Of a stretch of DNA of 64,000 nucleotides, positions 24,783-33,447 are shown in pieces; the stretch's first letter is position 1; every line of letters starts with the position of its first letter. The notes beneath the pieces were generated by a model. It did no database searches. It saw nothing but the letters and a program-made list of their open reading frames with translations, and was not told where the DNA came from. The DNA lies in assembly GCA_900770285.1 (NCBI GenBank), contig CAAGJO010000004.1, positions 1-64,000 on the forward strand, in the 5' to 3' direction. Origin of the DNA: Oscillospiraceae bacterium (GTDB lineage Bacteria > Bacillota > Clostridia > Oscillospirales > Ruminococcaceae). The position numbers and the translations under genes are program-made.

Positions 24783-25572
24783 TGAAATCTACCTCCTTGC
24801 CGTCGAAAACAGGACCGTCTTTGCAAACATGAGAAAGCATTTCCTTGCCGTCTTTAACAGTTCTGCAAACACATACAAGACAAGCACCCACGCCGCATGC
24901 CATTCGCTGCTCAAGAGAGACCTGTGTCTCTATATTATATTGCTCTGCAAGTGCAACAATAGCTTTAAGCATTGGCATAGGTCCGCAGGCATAGATTATA
25001 TCAGGTTTTTCATCATTTAGTTTATCTTTTAATGCATCAGTGACAAATCCATGAATTCCCGCAGTTCCGTCATCAGTACAAAGAATAGTTTCGCATCCCA
25101 TAGCCTTAAAATCATCTTGTAAAATTACAGCATTTGCTGATCTGAAACCGCTTATAACGGCAGCATTTTCACCATATTCCTTTGCAATTCCAACCATAGG
25201 CGGAGTTCCGATTCCGCCTCCTATGCAAATGGCTTTTTTGCCTTTATCGAGAACTTTGAAGCCGTTTCCGAGAGGTGCAATAATATCAATCAAATCACCT
25301 TTGTTGAGTTCTGATATTTTATCAGTTCCTTTTCCCCTTACTTCAAAAACTAAGCGGATTGTACCATTATCTTTGTCAATATCGCATATGGAAATAGGCC
25401 TTCTGAGGAAAAATCCTTCGGCAGAAACCTGTGCAAATTGACCTGCTTTTGCTACAGATGCAATGTGAGGACATTTGATTGTAATATCAAATATACCTTT
25501 TGCAGTAGCACTTTTAGCAATAATAGGATATTTGCCTTGCCTGTACAAATTAATCATCCTTTCAGTAGACAT
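24775..25572 (-). CDS. pyrK: Dihydroorotate dehydrogenase electron transfer subunit PyrK
   Basis: PyrK carries FAD and a 2Fe-2S cluster and links PyrD to NAD+. The 265 residues contain the FAD-binding RRPISICDID, NAD-binding GGGIGTPPMVGIAKE, CGPMPMLKA, and the cluster cysteines in ACGVGACLVCVCRTVK plus a later Cys in LSHVCKDGP. The family is common where dihydroorotate is oxidised anaerobically. It lies between pyrF and pyrD. Confidence 0.96.
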   Translation of the reverse strand: MSTERMINLYRQGKYPIIAKSATAKGIFDITIKCPHIASVAKAGQFAQVSAEGFFLRRPISICDIDKDNGTIRLVFEVRGKGTDKISELNKGDLIDIIAPLGNGFKVLDKGKKAICIGGGIGTPPMVGIAKEYGENAAVISGFRSANAVILQDDFKAMGCETILCTDDGTAGIHGFVTDALKDKLNDEKPDIIYACGPMPMLKAIVALAEQYNIETQVSLEQRMACGVGACLVCVCRTVKDGKEMLSHVCKDGPVFDGKEVDFNG

Positions 25573-25611
25573 TTATTAGAAAAACAGACGGATTTTCACC
25601 GTCTGCATTTG

Positions 25612-26544
25612 TTATTTAGCTGCAATTTTTGGAAGATATGAAACAATATCTTCTTTCATTCTTATAACTTCTCGTCTTGCCGCTTTAGCAAAATCGTGTT
25701 CGTCGCATTCTTCCTTTTTGTATGCACACATTACACCTCTTGATGAGTTAACTATTGCACCAAGTCCGTTTTCATCAAATCCTTTTGATACACCTTCAGC
25801 TCCGCCGCCTTGAGCACCATAGCCCGGAACAAGGAAGAATGTGTGAGGAAGTGCAGCTCTTAGTTCTTTAAGCTGATCAGGATAAGTTGCACCTACAACT
25901 GCGCCGACGCTTGAATAGCTATATTTGCCCATATAATCTTTTCCCCAGTTTTCACAAAGCTCTCCCATAGTTGCATAAACGGTTTTGTCGCCGATTTTAA
26001 GGTCTTGAAGTTCACCTGATGACTTGTTTGAAGTCTTAACAAGAACAAAGATTCCTTTGTCGTATTTGTCGCATTTCTCAAGAAGCGGTGAAATTCCGTC
26101 AGTTCCAAGATATCCGTTAACTGTGAGAGCATCAGCACCAAAAGCCTCAACTTCTTCACCGCAAATGTCTGTAAGACCAAGATGTGCAGTGGCATATGCT
26201 TCCATTGTTGCACCAATATCATTTCGCTTTCCGTCGGTTATAACGAACATTCCCTTTTCTTTTGCATAGCGAATTGTTTTGTATAGAGTCTTAACGCCTT
26301 CATATCCATACATTTCATAATAAGCTGCCTGTGGTTTGATTGCAGGACATATATCATGAATTTCGTCAATAATTGACTTATTAAATTCAAGTATGGCTTT
26401 TGAAGCAGCTTTTAAAGTCTTGCCGTATTTCTTGACTTTCTTTTCAATTATATAGTTAGGAATATAATCAAGTTTAGGGTCAAGTCCTACTACAGATGGG
26501 TTTTGTGTCTGAATAATTTTATCAATAAGTCTGTCAAGTGACAT
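25612..26544 (-). CDS. pyrF: Orotidine 5'-phosphate decarboxylase (long, type 2)
   Basis: PyrF makes UMP from OMP. Its 310 residues place it in the longer subfamily (about 270-310) rather than the ~230-residue B. subtilis type. Visible motifs are VGLDPKLDYIP, FVITDGKRNDIG with the catalytic Lys-Asp pairs, LTVNGYLGTDG, and the late phosphate loop VPGYGAQGGG followed by NSSRGVM. AAAGGGGTG lies before ATG 26544. It sits 39 bases from pyrK and 12 from pyrC. Confidence 0.95.
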   Translation of the reverse strand: MSLDRLIDKIIQTQNPSVVGLDPKLDYIPNYIIEKKVKKYGKTLKAASKAILEFNKSIIDEIHDICPAIKPQAAYYEMYGYEGVKTLYKTIRYAKEKGMFVITDGKRNDIGATMEAYATAHLGLTDICGEEVEAFGADALTVNGYLGTDGISPLLEKCDKYDKGIFVLVKTSNKSSGELQDLKIGDKTVYATMGELCENWGKDYMGKYSYSSVGAVVGATYPDQLKELRAALPHTFFLVPGYGAQGGGAEGVSKGFDENGLGAIVNSSRGVMCAYKKEECDEHDFAKAARREVIRMKEDIVSYLPKIAAK

Positions 26545-26556
26545 ATAAGCACCCCT

Positions 26557-27825
26557 TTATAGTTCAAAAATTATTTTTCCATTTGAAATTGTATAGCACA
26601 CTCTGCCTTTTAGTTTCTCACCTTTGAATACTGAATTTTTGGATTTTGAATGTAACTCGGCCGGAATAACTTCCCATTCTGATTCCGGATCAAAAATCGT
26701 AAGATTACAGCTATATCCTTCGGCAATTCTTTCAGGGGCAATTCCCAGAATCTTTCGTGGGTTGATTGACATCAGCTCAGCGATTTTTCCAAGACTTGCT
26801 TTTCCGCTGTGATAAAGCTGAGTTAAGGTTACCGCAAGAGATGTTTCAAGACCTACAACGCCGTTTGGAGCTGTAAGGAAATTAGCTTTTTCTTCTTTGG
26901 TATGAGGTGCATGGTCGGTGACAATGCAGTCTATCGTTCCATCAAGAACAGCATTTTCAATAGCTTGTCTGTCTTCTTCGGTTCTCAGCGGCGGTGACAT
27001 TCTGTAATCAGCGTCACGATTCAAAAGCTTTTGATCGGTATATGTGAAATAGTGCGGTGCAGTTTCGCAGGTAACATTTACTCCGTCCTTCTTTGCTGCT
27101 CTGATTATGTTCACTGAACCTTTGGTTGAAACGTGACAAATGTGAATATGTGCGTTACAGGACATTGCAAGGGCAATTTCTCTCGCAGTGACAGAGTCTT
27201 CAGATGCTCTGTCCATTCCTTTCACGCCAAGTTCTTTTGAAACTTCACCTTTGTTTATTATACCACCGTTTATAATATTTAAATCTTCACAGTGAGATAA
27301 AACTGATAGATCATAGTATTTGGATTTTGCAAGAGCCTGCCGCATTAGCTCTGCATTTTCTACAGGTCGTCCATCGTCTGAAACGGCAATGCATCCGGCA
27401 GTTTTCAGCTCGTCAAAATCAGTAAGCTCATGTCCTGACAATCCTTTTGTTATGCAGCCGACAGGGTAAACAGTAACTCCTGTTAATTCAGCTTTTGTAA
27501 TTATATATTTAATAGTTTCAGTATTATCCACTGCAGGTTTGGTATTTGGCATGCATGCAACAGCAGTAAATCCGCCTGCTTTTGCAGAATTTGTGCCTGT
27601 TATGATATCTTCTTTGTGGGTAAATCCCGGATCACGTAGATGAACATGCATATCCATCATTCCGGGTATGGCAACGAGATTTGTACCGTCAATTATTCTG
27701 TCGGCAGCTCTGTCAATATTACCGATTAATGCTATTTTCCCGTTATCAATATATATGTCTATAGTTTCGTCAAGATTTGAACCTGGGTCTACTGCATGAA
27801 TATTTTTTATAAGCAGAGATGACAT
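26557..27825 (-). CDS. pyrC: Dihydroorotase
   Basis: A zinc amidohydrolase that cyclises carbamoyl-aspartate to dihydroorotate. The product has 422 residues from the preferred start. Metal and substrate motifs are MDMHVHLRDPG, the carboxylated-Lys region, VLSHCEDLN, HICHVSTKGS and VTDHAPHTKEEK. An upstream in-frame GTG (27834) overlaps the GAGGTG ribosome site (27837-27832), so ATG at 27825 is the better start. It belongs to the class I, PyrC-type family used with separate ATCase. No pyrB or carAB is in the window. Confidence 0.95.
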   Translation of the reverse strand: MSSLLIKNIHAVDPGSNLDETIDIYIDNGKIALIGNIDRAADRIIDGTNLVAIPGMMDMHVHLRDPGFTHKEDIITGTNSAKAGGFTAVACMPNTKPAVDNTETIKYIITKAELTGVTVYPVGCITKGLSGHELTDFDELKTAGCIAVSDDGRPVENAELMRQALAKSKYYDLSVLSHCEDLNIINGGIINKGEVSKELGVKGMDRASEDSVTAREIALAMSCNAHIHICHVSTKGSVNIIRAAKKDGVNVTCETAPHYFTYTDQKLLNRDADYRMSPPLRTEEDRQAIENAVLDGTIDCIVTDHAPHTKEEKANFLTAPNGVVGLETSLAVTLTQLYHSGKASLGKIAELMSINPRKILGIAPERIAEGYSCNLTIFDPESEWEVIPAELHSKSKNSVFKGEKLKGRVCYTISNGKIIFEL

Positions 27826-27840
27826 AGAATACACCTCGGA

Positions 27841-29508
27841 TTAGTCGTTAGTCTTTAAAACAGCACCTGTATTTGCAGATGTAACCAATGATGCATATCT
27901 TGCAAGGTAACCTGTTTTAACTTTTGGTTCTTTTGGAGTCCATTTTGCTTTTCTCTTAGCAAGTTCTTCATCAGAGACCTTAACGTTAATGGTGTTTGCA
28001 GGAATATCAATAGAAATAATGTCGCCTTCCTCTATAAGGGCAATCGGTCCGCCTACTGCTGCCTCAGGAGAAACATGTCCGATAGAAGCACCTCTTGATG
28101 CACCGCTGAAGCGTCCGTCTGTGATAAGTGCGACAGATGAGCCAAGTCCCATGCCAGCAATAGCAGAAGTTGGATTAAGCATTTCTCTCATTCCGGGACC
28201 GCCTTTTGGACCTTCATATCTGATAACAACAACATCGCCTGCAACTATCTTGCCGCCTTTAATAGCTGCGATAGCGTCTTCCTCACAATCGAAAACTCTT
28301 GCGGGGCCTTCATGTACCATCATTTCCGGAACTACTGCTGAACGCTTTACAACGCAGCTGTCAGGAGCAATATTGCCTTTAAGAACAGCAATTCCGCCTG
28401 TTTCTGAATATGGATTATCAATAGGTCTGATAATGTCTGTATTTTTGTTTACAGCATTATTAATATTTTCTCCTACTGTTTTACCTGTGCAGGTGATAAG
28501 GTCAAGGTTAAGAAGATCTTTCTTTGAAAGTTCTTTCATTACTGCATAAACGCCGCCTGCTTCGTTAAGCTCTTCAATATATGTGTGACCGGCAGGTGCA
28601 AGGTGACAAAGGTTAGGAGTCTTTGATGAAATGTTGTTTGCCAGGTCAAGATTAAGATCAACTCCGCATTCATGAGCAATAGCAGGGAGGTGAAGCATTG
28701 AATTGGTGGAACATCCGAGAGCCATATCAACAGTAAGTGCATTGTAAAAAGCTGATTCTGTCATAATATCGCGAGGTCTTATATTCTTTTTGTAAAGTTC
28801 CATAACCTGCATGCCTGCGTGTTTTGCAAGCTTTAATCTTTCTGAATATACAGCAGGGATAGTTCCGTTTCCTCTGAGTCCCATTCCAAGAACTTCTGTT
28901 AAGCAGTTCATAGAATTTGCAGTATACATTCCAGAACATGAACCGCATGTTGGGCAAGCCTTGTTTTCAAATTCTTCAACATCTTCCATAGTCATTGTTC
29001 CTGCAGCCTGTGAACCTACAGCTTCAAACATACTTGAAAGTGAAGTCTTTCTGCCTTTAACGTGACCTGCAAGCATAGGACCGCCTGATACGAAAATAGT
29101 AGGTACATTTACTCTTGCAGCAGCCATTAGCAGACCGGGAACATTTTTATCACAGTTTGGAACCATTACTAAAGCGTCAAAGTGATGAGCAAGAGCCATA
29201 CATTCGGTTGAATCAGCAATCAAATCTCTTGTTACCAGAGAATACTTCATTCCAACGTGACCCATGGCAATTCCATCGCATACTGCAATAGCAGGGAATA
29301 CGACTGGAGTTCCTCCTGCCATGGCAACTCCCATTTTAACTGCTTCTACAATTTTGTCTATATTCATATGACCCGGAACGATTTCGTTATATGAAGAAAC
29401 GATACCTACCAAAGGTCTTTCCATTTCCTCTTTTGTCATTCCCAATGCGTTGAAAAGCGAACGCTGAGGAGCTTTGTCTATTCCTTCGCAAAAATAATTA
29501 CATCCCAT
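27841..29508 (-). CDS. ilvD: Dihydroxy-acid dehydratase
   Basis: IlvD performs the common dehydration step in valine, isoleucine and leucine synthesis. The product is about 555 residues. Iron-sulfur cysteines are seen in MVPNCDKNVPG and CPTCGSCSGMYTANSMN; GRFSGASRG lies near the C-terminus. ATG 29508 has AAGGTG at a 6-base spacing; the GTG at 29517 is inside that site. The gene is in line with pyrC (15 bases), an unusual pairing of branched-chain and pyrimidine synthesis. I see no T-box or other leader before it. Confidence 0.96.
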   Translation of the reverse strand: MGCNYFCEGIDKAPQRSLFNALGMTKEEMERPLVGIVSSYNEIVPGHMNIDKIVEAVKMGVAMAGGTPVVFPAIAVCDGIAMGHVGMKYSLVTRDLIADSTECMALAHHFDALVMVPNCDKNVPGLLMAAARVNVPTIFVSGGPMLAGHVKGRKTSLSSMFEAVGSQAAGTMTMEDVEEFENKACPTCGSCSGMYTANSMNCLTEVLGMGLRGNGTIPAVYSERLKLAKHAGMQVMELYKKNIRPRDIMTESAFYNALTVDMALGCSTNSMLHLPAIAHECGVDLNLDLANNISSKTPNLCHLAPAGHTYIEELNEAGGVYAVMKELSKKDLLNLDLITCTGKTVGENINNAVNKNTDIIRPIDNPYSETGGIAVLKGNIAPDSCVVKRSAVVPEMMVHEGPARVFDCEEDAIAAIKGGKIVAGDVVVIRYEGPKGGPGMREMLNPTSAIAGMGLGSSVALITDGRFSGASRGASIGHVSPEAAVGGPIALIEEGDIISIDIPANTINVKVSDEELAKRKAKWTPKEPKVKTGYLARYASLVTSANTGAVLKTND

Positions 29509-29571
29509 TTTTATCACCTTTTCTATTAATTAAAACGATATCAACAAGGGGGTTGCCCTGTTATTAATAAT

Positions 29572-30531
29572 TTATAATTGTTTTTCAAGACCTAAAAAAG
29601 CTGCTCCGATAATTCCTGCGTCATTGCCGAGCTGAGCAATAACTATTTCAGTGTTTTTAGCTGAATGTTTAGAGTATATTTCCTTTGAAACTAACTCTTT
29701 AAGCGGTACCAGCAATGGGTCTCCTTCATTGCAAACTCCTCCGCCGATGCAAAGTATATCTGGTTGAAATATATTAATTGTATTGGTAATTCCACAAGCT
29801 AAGTACTTGATATACTTGTCTACAACGGCTTTTGCAGTAGAATCGCCCATTCTCATGGCATTAAAAGCTGTTCTTGCGGTAACTTTTTCTTCTTGTTTGC
29901 TTGCAACCCAAAGTAAAGAGTCAGGATTATATTCCATTGCTTCTTTAGTCATGCGTACAAGTCCGGTAGCTGATGAAAATACTTCAAAACATCCGTTTCG
30001 TCCGCAGGTGCATTTCGGACCATTTGGATCAATAACTGTATGACCGATCTCAGCACCAGCAAAATTAAATCCTGAATATATTTTTTTGTTTATAATAATT
30101 CCGCCGCCAACACCTGTGCCGAGCGTTATGCATACTGCATCGTTTGCACCACGTGCAGCACCTGCCACAAATTCACCGTATGCCGCTGCATTTGCATCAT
30201 TTTCAACAAAGCATGGACGAGGAAGAATTGAATGCATAATTTGAACAACAGGAACATTCAAAAAGCCAAGATTATTTGAATATTCTATAATTCCAGTACG
30301 TGAATTTGCTGTGCCAGGCGTGCCAATGCCTATTGACTCAATATCATTAAGCATTAAACCTGCATGATCGATGGCATCCATTGTCGCTTGTGCCATATCT
30401 TTACATATATCTTCGGCTGGTCTGGGCAGATTTGTTTTTCTTGTAGCCTTAGATATTATAGTAAAATCCTCGCTGACAACACCTGCTTTGATGTTTGTGC
30501 CGCCAAGATCTATACCGACATAATATTTCAT
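29572..30531 (-). CDS. glk: ROK family glucokinase
   Basis: This cytosolic sugar kinase phosphorylates glucose. The 319 residues carry the ATP motif GIDLGGTNIKAG, the substrate loop GIGTPGTANS, the catalytic region VENDANAAAYGE, a second nucleotide motif TLGTGVGGGI, the ROK zinc motif CTCGRNGCFEVFSS, and GGGVCNEGD. No helix-turn-helix extension is present, so it is an enzyme, not a repressor. Phosphorylating free glucose from cellobiose phosphorolysis is a likely use. It lies 18 bases after manA in the same transcript. Confidence 0.9.
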   Translation of the reverse strand: MKYYVGIDLGGTNIKAGVVSEDFTIISKATRKTNLPRPAEDICKDMAQATMDAIDHAGLMLNDIESIGIGTPGTANSRTGIIEYSNNLGFLNVPVVQIMHSILPRPCFVENDANAAAYGEFVAGAARGANDAVCITLGTGVGGGIIINKKIYSGFNFAGAEIGHTVIDPNGPKCTCGRNGCFEVFSSATGLVRMTKEAMEYNPDSLLWVASKQEEKVTARTAFNAMRMGDSTAKAVVDKYIKYLACGITNTINIFQPDILCIGGGVCNEGDPLLVPLKELVSKEIYSKHSAKNTEIVIAQLGNDAGIIGAAFLGLEKQL

Positions 30532-30549
30532 TCCGGTTATCCTTTCGTA

Positions 30550-31503
30550 TTATACTTTGGTAAGAACGAGCTTGCACTTACCGGTTACTTCAAATTTACC
30601 TGAACCTGCGGAAATGAAAATGCTGTCACCCTTTGTGAATGAAACTTCTTCATCACCCTTGACTGTGCCTTCGCCTTCAAGAATAAGCAGGCTTGCGAAT
30701 GATTTTTCATCAGCTTCAAGAACTGCCTTAGAATCAATATCGACAGCATATGTAGTAAAGTAATCACATGATGACAAAAGTTTTGAGGTATAACCGTCAA
30801 ACTTTTCAACAGGAGTTTCAGGATATTTTTTAGCAGGAGCAAGAGTTGTAACATCTTTGGCTTTGTCAACGTGAAGCTCTCTTGGTTTTCCGTCCTTGCC
30901 GACACGACCATAGTCATAAATTCTATATGTAGTGTTTGAATTCTGCTGGATTTCTGCAATGAGAATACCCTTGCCAATTCCATGAAGAGTGCCTGCTTCA
31001 ATAAAGAATACATCTCCTTTATGAACAGGAACTGAGTTTACGACATCAAGCAATGTATTGTCGGCAATTCTGCTTGCAAATTCGTCCTTTGATATCTCTT
31101 TTTTGAAACCATAGAGAAGTTCTGCACCTTCATCGCAGTCAACAACATACCACATTTCAGTTTTTCCGTACTCACCCTCAACCCTCTGAGCGTATTCATT
31201 ATCAGGGTGAACTTGAACTGAAAGGTTATCCTTAGCGTCTATAAGCTTGATAAGAATAGGAAAGTTTTCAAATTTGTCGCAGTCAGTTCCGAGAACTTTT
31301 TTGCCTTCTTTTTCTATGTATTCTTCAAGAGTTAAGCCTTTGAACTTACCTGTTGCAATGGTGCTTGGACCGTCTTTGTGACATGAAAGCTCCCAGCTTT
31401 CAGCAACCTTATCGTAATCACATTTTTTATTAAAATCATCCCGAAGTCTTGTTCCTCCCCAAAGATAGTCCTTAAATGCAGGTGAAAGTTTAAAAATTGC
31501 CAT
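30550..31503 (-). CDS. manA: Mannose-6-phosphate isomerase, class I
   Basis: ManA interconverts mannose 6-phosphate and fructose 6-phosphate. The 317-residue cupin enzyme is of the short Firmicutes type. Zinc ligands lie in SVQVHPDNEYA, KTEMWYVVDC and the HKGDVFFIEAGTLHGIG segment; the start KDYLWGGTRLRDDF is typical. TGGAGG precedes ATG 31503, and a consensus-like promoter lies 35-60 bases upstream, so manA heads the run that continues into glk, ilvD and pyr genes. Confidence 0.94.
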   Translation of the reverse strand: MAIFKLSPAFKDYLWGGTRLRDDFNKKCDYDKVAESWELSCHKDGPSTIATGKFKGLTLEEYIEKEGKKVLGTDCDKFENFPILIKLIDAKDNLSVQVHPDNEYAQRVEGEYGKTEMWYVVDCDEGAELLYGFKKEISKDEFASRIADNTLLDVVNSVPVHKGDVFFIEAGTLHGIGKGILIAEIQQNSNTTYRIYDYGRVGKDGKPRELHVDKAKDVTTLAPAKKYPETPVEKFDGYTSKLLSSCDYFTTYAVDIDSKAVLEADEKSFASLLILEGEGTVKGDEEVSFTKGDSIFISAGSGKFEVTGKCKLVLTKV

Positions 31504-31537
31504 TATAATACCTCCAAAACATAATTTTTCTTATAAC

Positions 31538-31566
31538 ATTATACCATGCATAGTCCTAAAAGTCAA
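31538..31566 (-). promoter_or_regulatory. Promoter of the manA-glk-ilvD-pyr run
   Basis: On the minus strand TTGACT (31566-31561) and TATAAT (31543-31538) have a 17-base spacer, just upstream of manA. Confidence 0.9.
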
Positions 31567-31778
31567 TTATATATTATGCAATTTGCTTGATTAACAGATT
31601 GTATATATTTATGAAAGTGGAATAAAAGAATTAGATGTATAATATTTTAGAATACATTTACTTGTAATAATTGAAATACCAATAATATTTATTATTTTTT
31701 GTAACATAAAACAGAAAATGCGAATAAGATATACTGAGTAATTAAATTTACTTTAAACATATTACAGGAGGTTTTTTT

Positions 31779-32561
31779 ATGGACGAATTAAAACCCAACA
31801 ATTCTTTTAAGGAAGCTGTTTGCGTTGAGGTTATGAGGGTATTTGATTCATGCAGTTCGCAGGATTGTCTGGAAGATCTTGAGCTTACATTTACTGATCC
31901 TTGCACTCAGGAATTGATTGATGCTGCCTGCTATATCAAATGTAAATGCATTGAGGTCATAAATACTACTTTTGGCATTGATCCTGTACCATTCAATAAG
32001 GGATTTTATACTGTTGATCTTACCTATACATTCAGAGTGGATCTTGAAGTATATGCCAGCGGATGTTCAACGCCACAATATGCATCAGGAACAACCACAT
32101 TTACAAAAAAAGTCATTCTTTTTGGAAGTGCGGGTAATTCACGTCATTTCTCATCAGATGAACCATGCTGCCAAGCTGCGGAATCAGATGATTGCTGCGG
32201 ATGCTGCAATACTAATCTGCCTCGTGCCACCGCAAGTGTTGTTGAGCCTATATGTCTGGATACAAAGCTCATTTCCTTATCTTCTTGTGAAGGAAAAAAG
32301 GTGCTAGTAACTATTGGTATGTTTGCTATTGTTCAGCTGCAGAGAGCTGTTCCTATCCTTATCCCTGCATATGATTACTGTGTACCAAAGAAAGAATGTT
32401 CAACAAAGACTGACAGTCCATGTGAATTATTCGATAAAATCCAGTTCCCAACAAACGAATTTTTCCCCAGAAGTCTTGAAAATGAACTTGAAAACTGTCA
32501 TTGCGGAAAAACAGAAGCAAAACCAGAAGAACAAAATAATTCAACAGAAAGCGAGCAATAA
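31779..32561 (+). CDS. Cys-rich conserved protein of unknown function
   Basis: The 260-residue product has at least 25 cysteines and no signal peptide or membrane helix. Dense cysteine patches include SSQDCLEDLELTF, YIKCKCIEV and ESDDCCGCCN. Beta-strand segments FYTVDLTYTFRVDLEVY and TTTFTKKVILFGS lie between them, and the tail is acidic with few structures. I recall similar long proteins in many spore-forming Clostridia, possibly linked to spore coats, but know no proven function. ACAGGAGG precedes ATG 31779. It stands alone between divergent manA and a terminator; no clear sigma-E/G/K promoter could be fixed in the 275 bases upstream. Confidence 0.7.
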   Translation: MDELKPNNSFKEAVCVEVMRVFDSCSSQDCLEDLELTFTDPCTQELIDAACYIKCKCIEVINTTFGIDPVPFNKGFYTVDLTYTFRVDLEVYASGCSTPQYASGTTTFTKKVILFGSAGNSRHFSSDEPCCQAAESDDCCGCCNTNLPRATASVVEPICLDTKLISLSSCEGKKVLVTIGMFAIVQLQRAVPILIPAYDYCVPKKECSTKTDSPCELFDKIQFPTNEFFPRSLENELENCHCGKTEAKPEEQNNSTESEQ

Positions 32562-32564
32562 AAT

Positions 32565-32600
32565 AATGGCGGTACCGAAAATGGTATCGCCATTTAGTTT
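32565..32600. terminator. Bidirectional terminator between Cys-rich gene and HAD gene
   Basis: AATGGCGGTACC (32565-32576) pairs with GGTATCGCCATT (32583-32594) with one wobble, followed by TAGTTTTT. Its right arm includes the last base of the convergent HAD stop codon. Confidence 0.85.
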
Positions 32601-33253
32601 TTAATAATATTTTTAATTACATCTATAACATCCAGAAGAGAAGTACATTGAGCATACAGCATCTGTTTGGTATTATCATCAGGCTGTGAAAGATCGGGAA
32701 CCATTACAGGAATACAACCGGCTTTGTATGCTGACATAATACCATTAGGAGAGTCTTCCAGAGCCATACAATGCTGAGGGGAAAGATCGAGCTGCTTTGA
32801 CGCTTCAAGATAAATATCAGGCTCAGGCTTACCATTTTTAATCATATCACCGCATATGATTTTATCAAATAAGTGAAATATGTTTATAGATTTCAGATAC
32901 ATTTCGGTTCTTTCGTAGTTTGTTGCTGTAGCTACAGCTATTTTCAGATTGGTATTTTTTAAGAAGTCCAGTAATTCATCAAGGCCTTTCTTCTTTACTA
33001 ATCCATTCTTGTTAATATAAGCATTCATCAATTCTATCCGGCGTTTCTTAACGGCATAGTAATCAAAGCTTTCACCAAAAAGCTCATGCAAATATGGAAT
33101 TGCATACTTAGGAGAAAGAGAACGCATTCCCAAAACGTCTTCTTTTTGCATTGGAAAACCAAATTCATTGGCAGCTTGACACCAAAATATTTGAAGCAGA
33201 CTTTCAGTATCTACCATTAGTCCGTCCATATCAAAAATTACGCCCTTTAGCAT
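32594..33253 (-). CDS. HAD-superfamily phosphatase (beta-phosphoglucomutase-like)
   Basis: About 219 residues. The HAD motif I is VIFDMDGLMVDTES with nucleophile and acid Asp pair, motif II AVATATNYER, the Lys region near GDMIKNGKPEPDIYLEA, and motif III/IV ALEDSPNGIMSAYKAG. A helical cap sits between motifs I and II. It could dephosphorylate sugar phosphates or act as a phosphosugar mutase; sequence alone does not choose. I use the second ATG (33253), because GAGG ends 8 bases upstream of it and only 2 bases before the first ATG (33259). Confidence 0.85.
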   Translation of the reverse strand: MLKGVIFDMDGLMVDTESLLQIFWCQAANEFGFPMQKEDVLGMRSLSPKYAIPYLHELFGESFDYYAVKKRRIELMNAYINKNGLVKKKGLDELLDFLKNTNLKIAVATATNYERTEMYLKSINIFHLFDKIICGDMIKNGKPEPDIYLEASKQLDLSPQHCMALEDSPNGIMSAYKAGCIPVMVPDLSQPDDNTKQMLYAQCTSLLDVIDVIKNIIKN

Positions 33254-33390
33254 AAACATGACCTCTTTAATTAATATTGAATATTTAATGTATGATTTTC
33301 AAACTTTAACATTGTTAAGTATATCATTTTTCTGCAAAAAAATCAATGAAAAAACTATTGTGAAATTTTTGTGAGATTTTTATGCTGAGA

Positions 33391-33419
33391 TTGACAATAT
33401 TTATTTTATGGTTTATAAT
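33391..33419 (+). promoter_or_regulatory. Consensus promoter of the LCP-galE unit
   Basis: TTGACA (33391-33396), a 17-base spacer and TATAAT (33414-33419) match the vegetative consensus perfectly, 28 bases before the LCP gene start. Confidence 0.93.
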
Positions 33420-33447
33420 TAAATAAAAAACTCGAAAAGGTGGTTTA

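Noticed and set aside
27989..28549. 186-codon plus-strand frame inside ilvD
   Set aside because: Antisense of a fully conserved IlvD; Pro/Ser/Ile-rich shadow composition.
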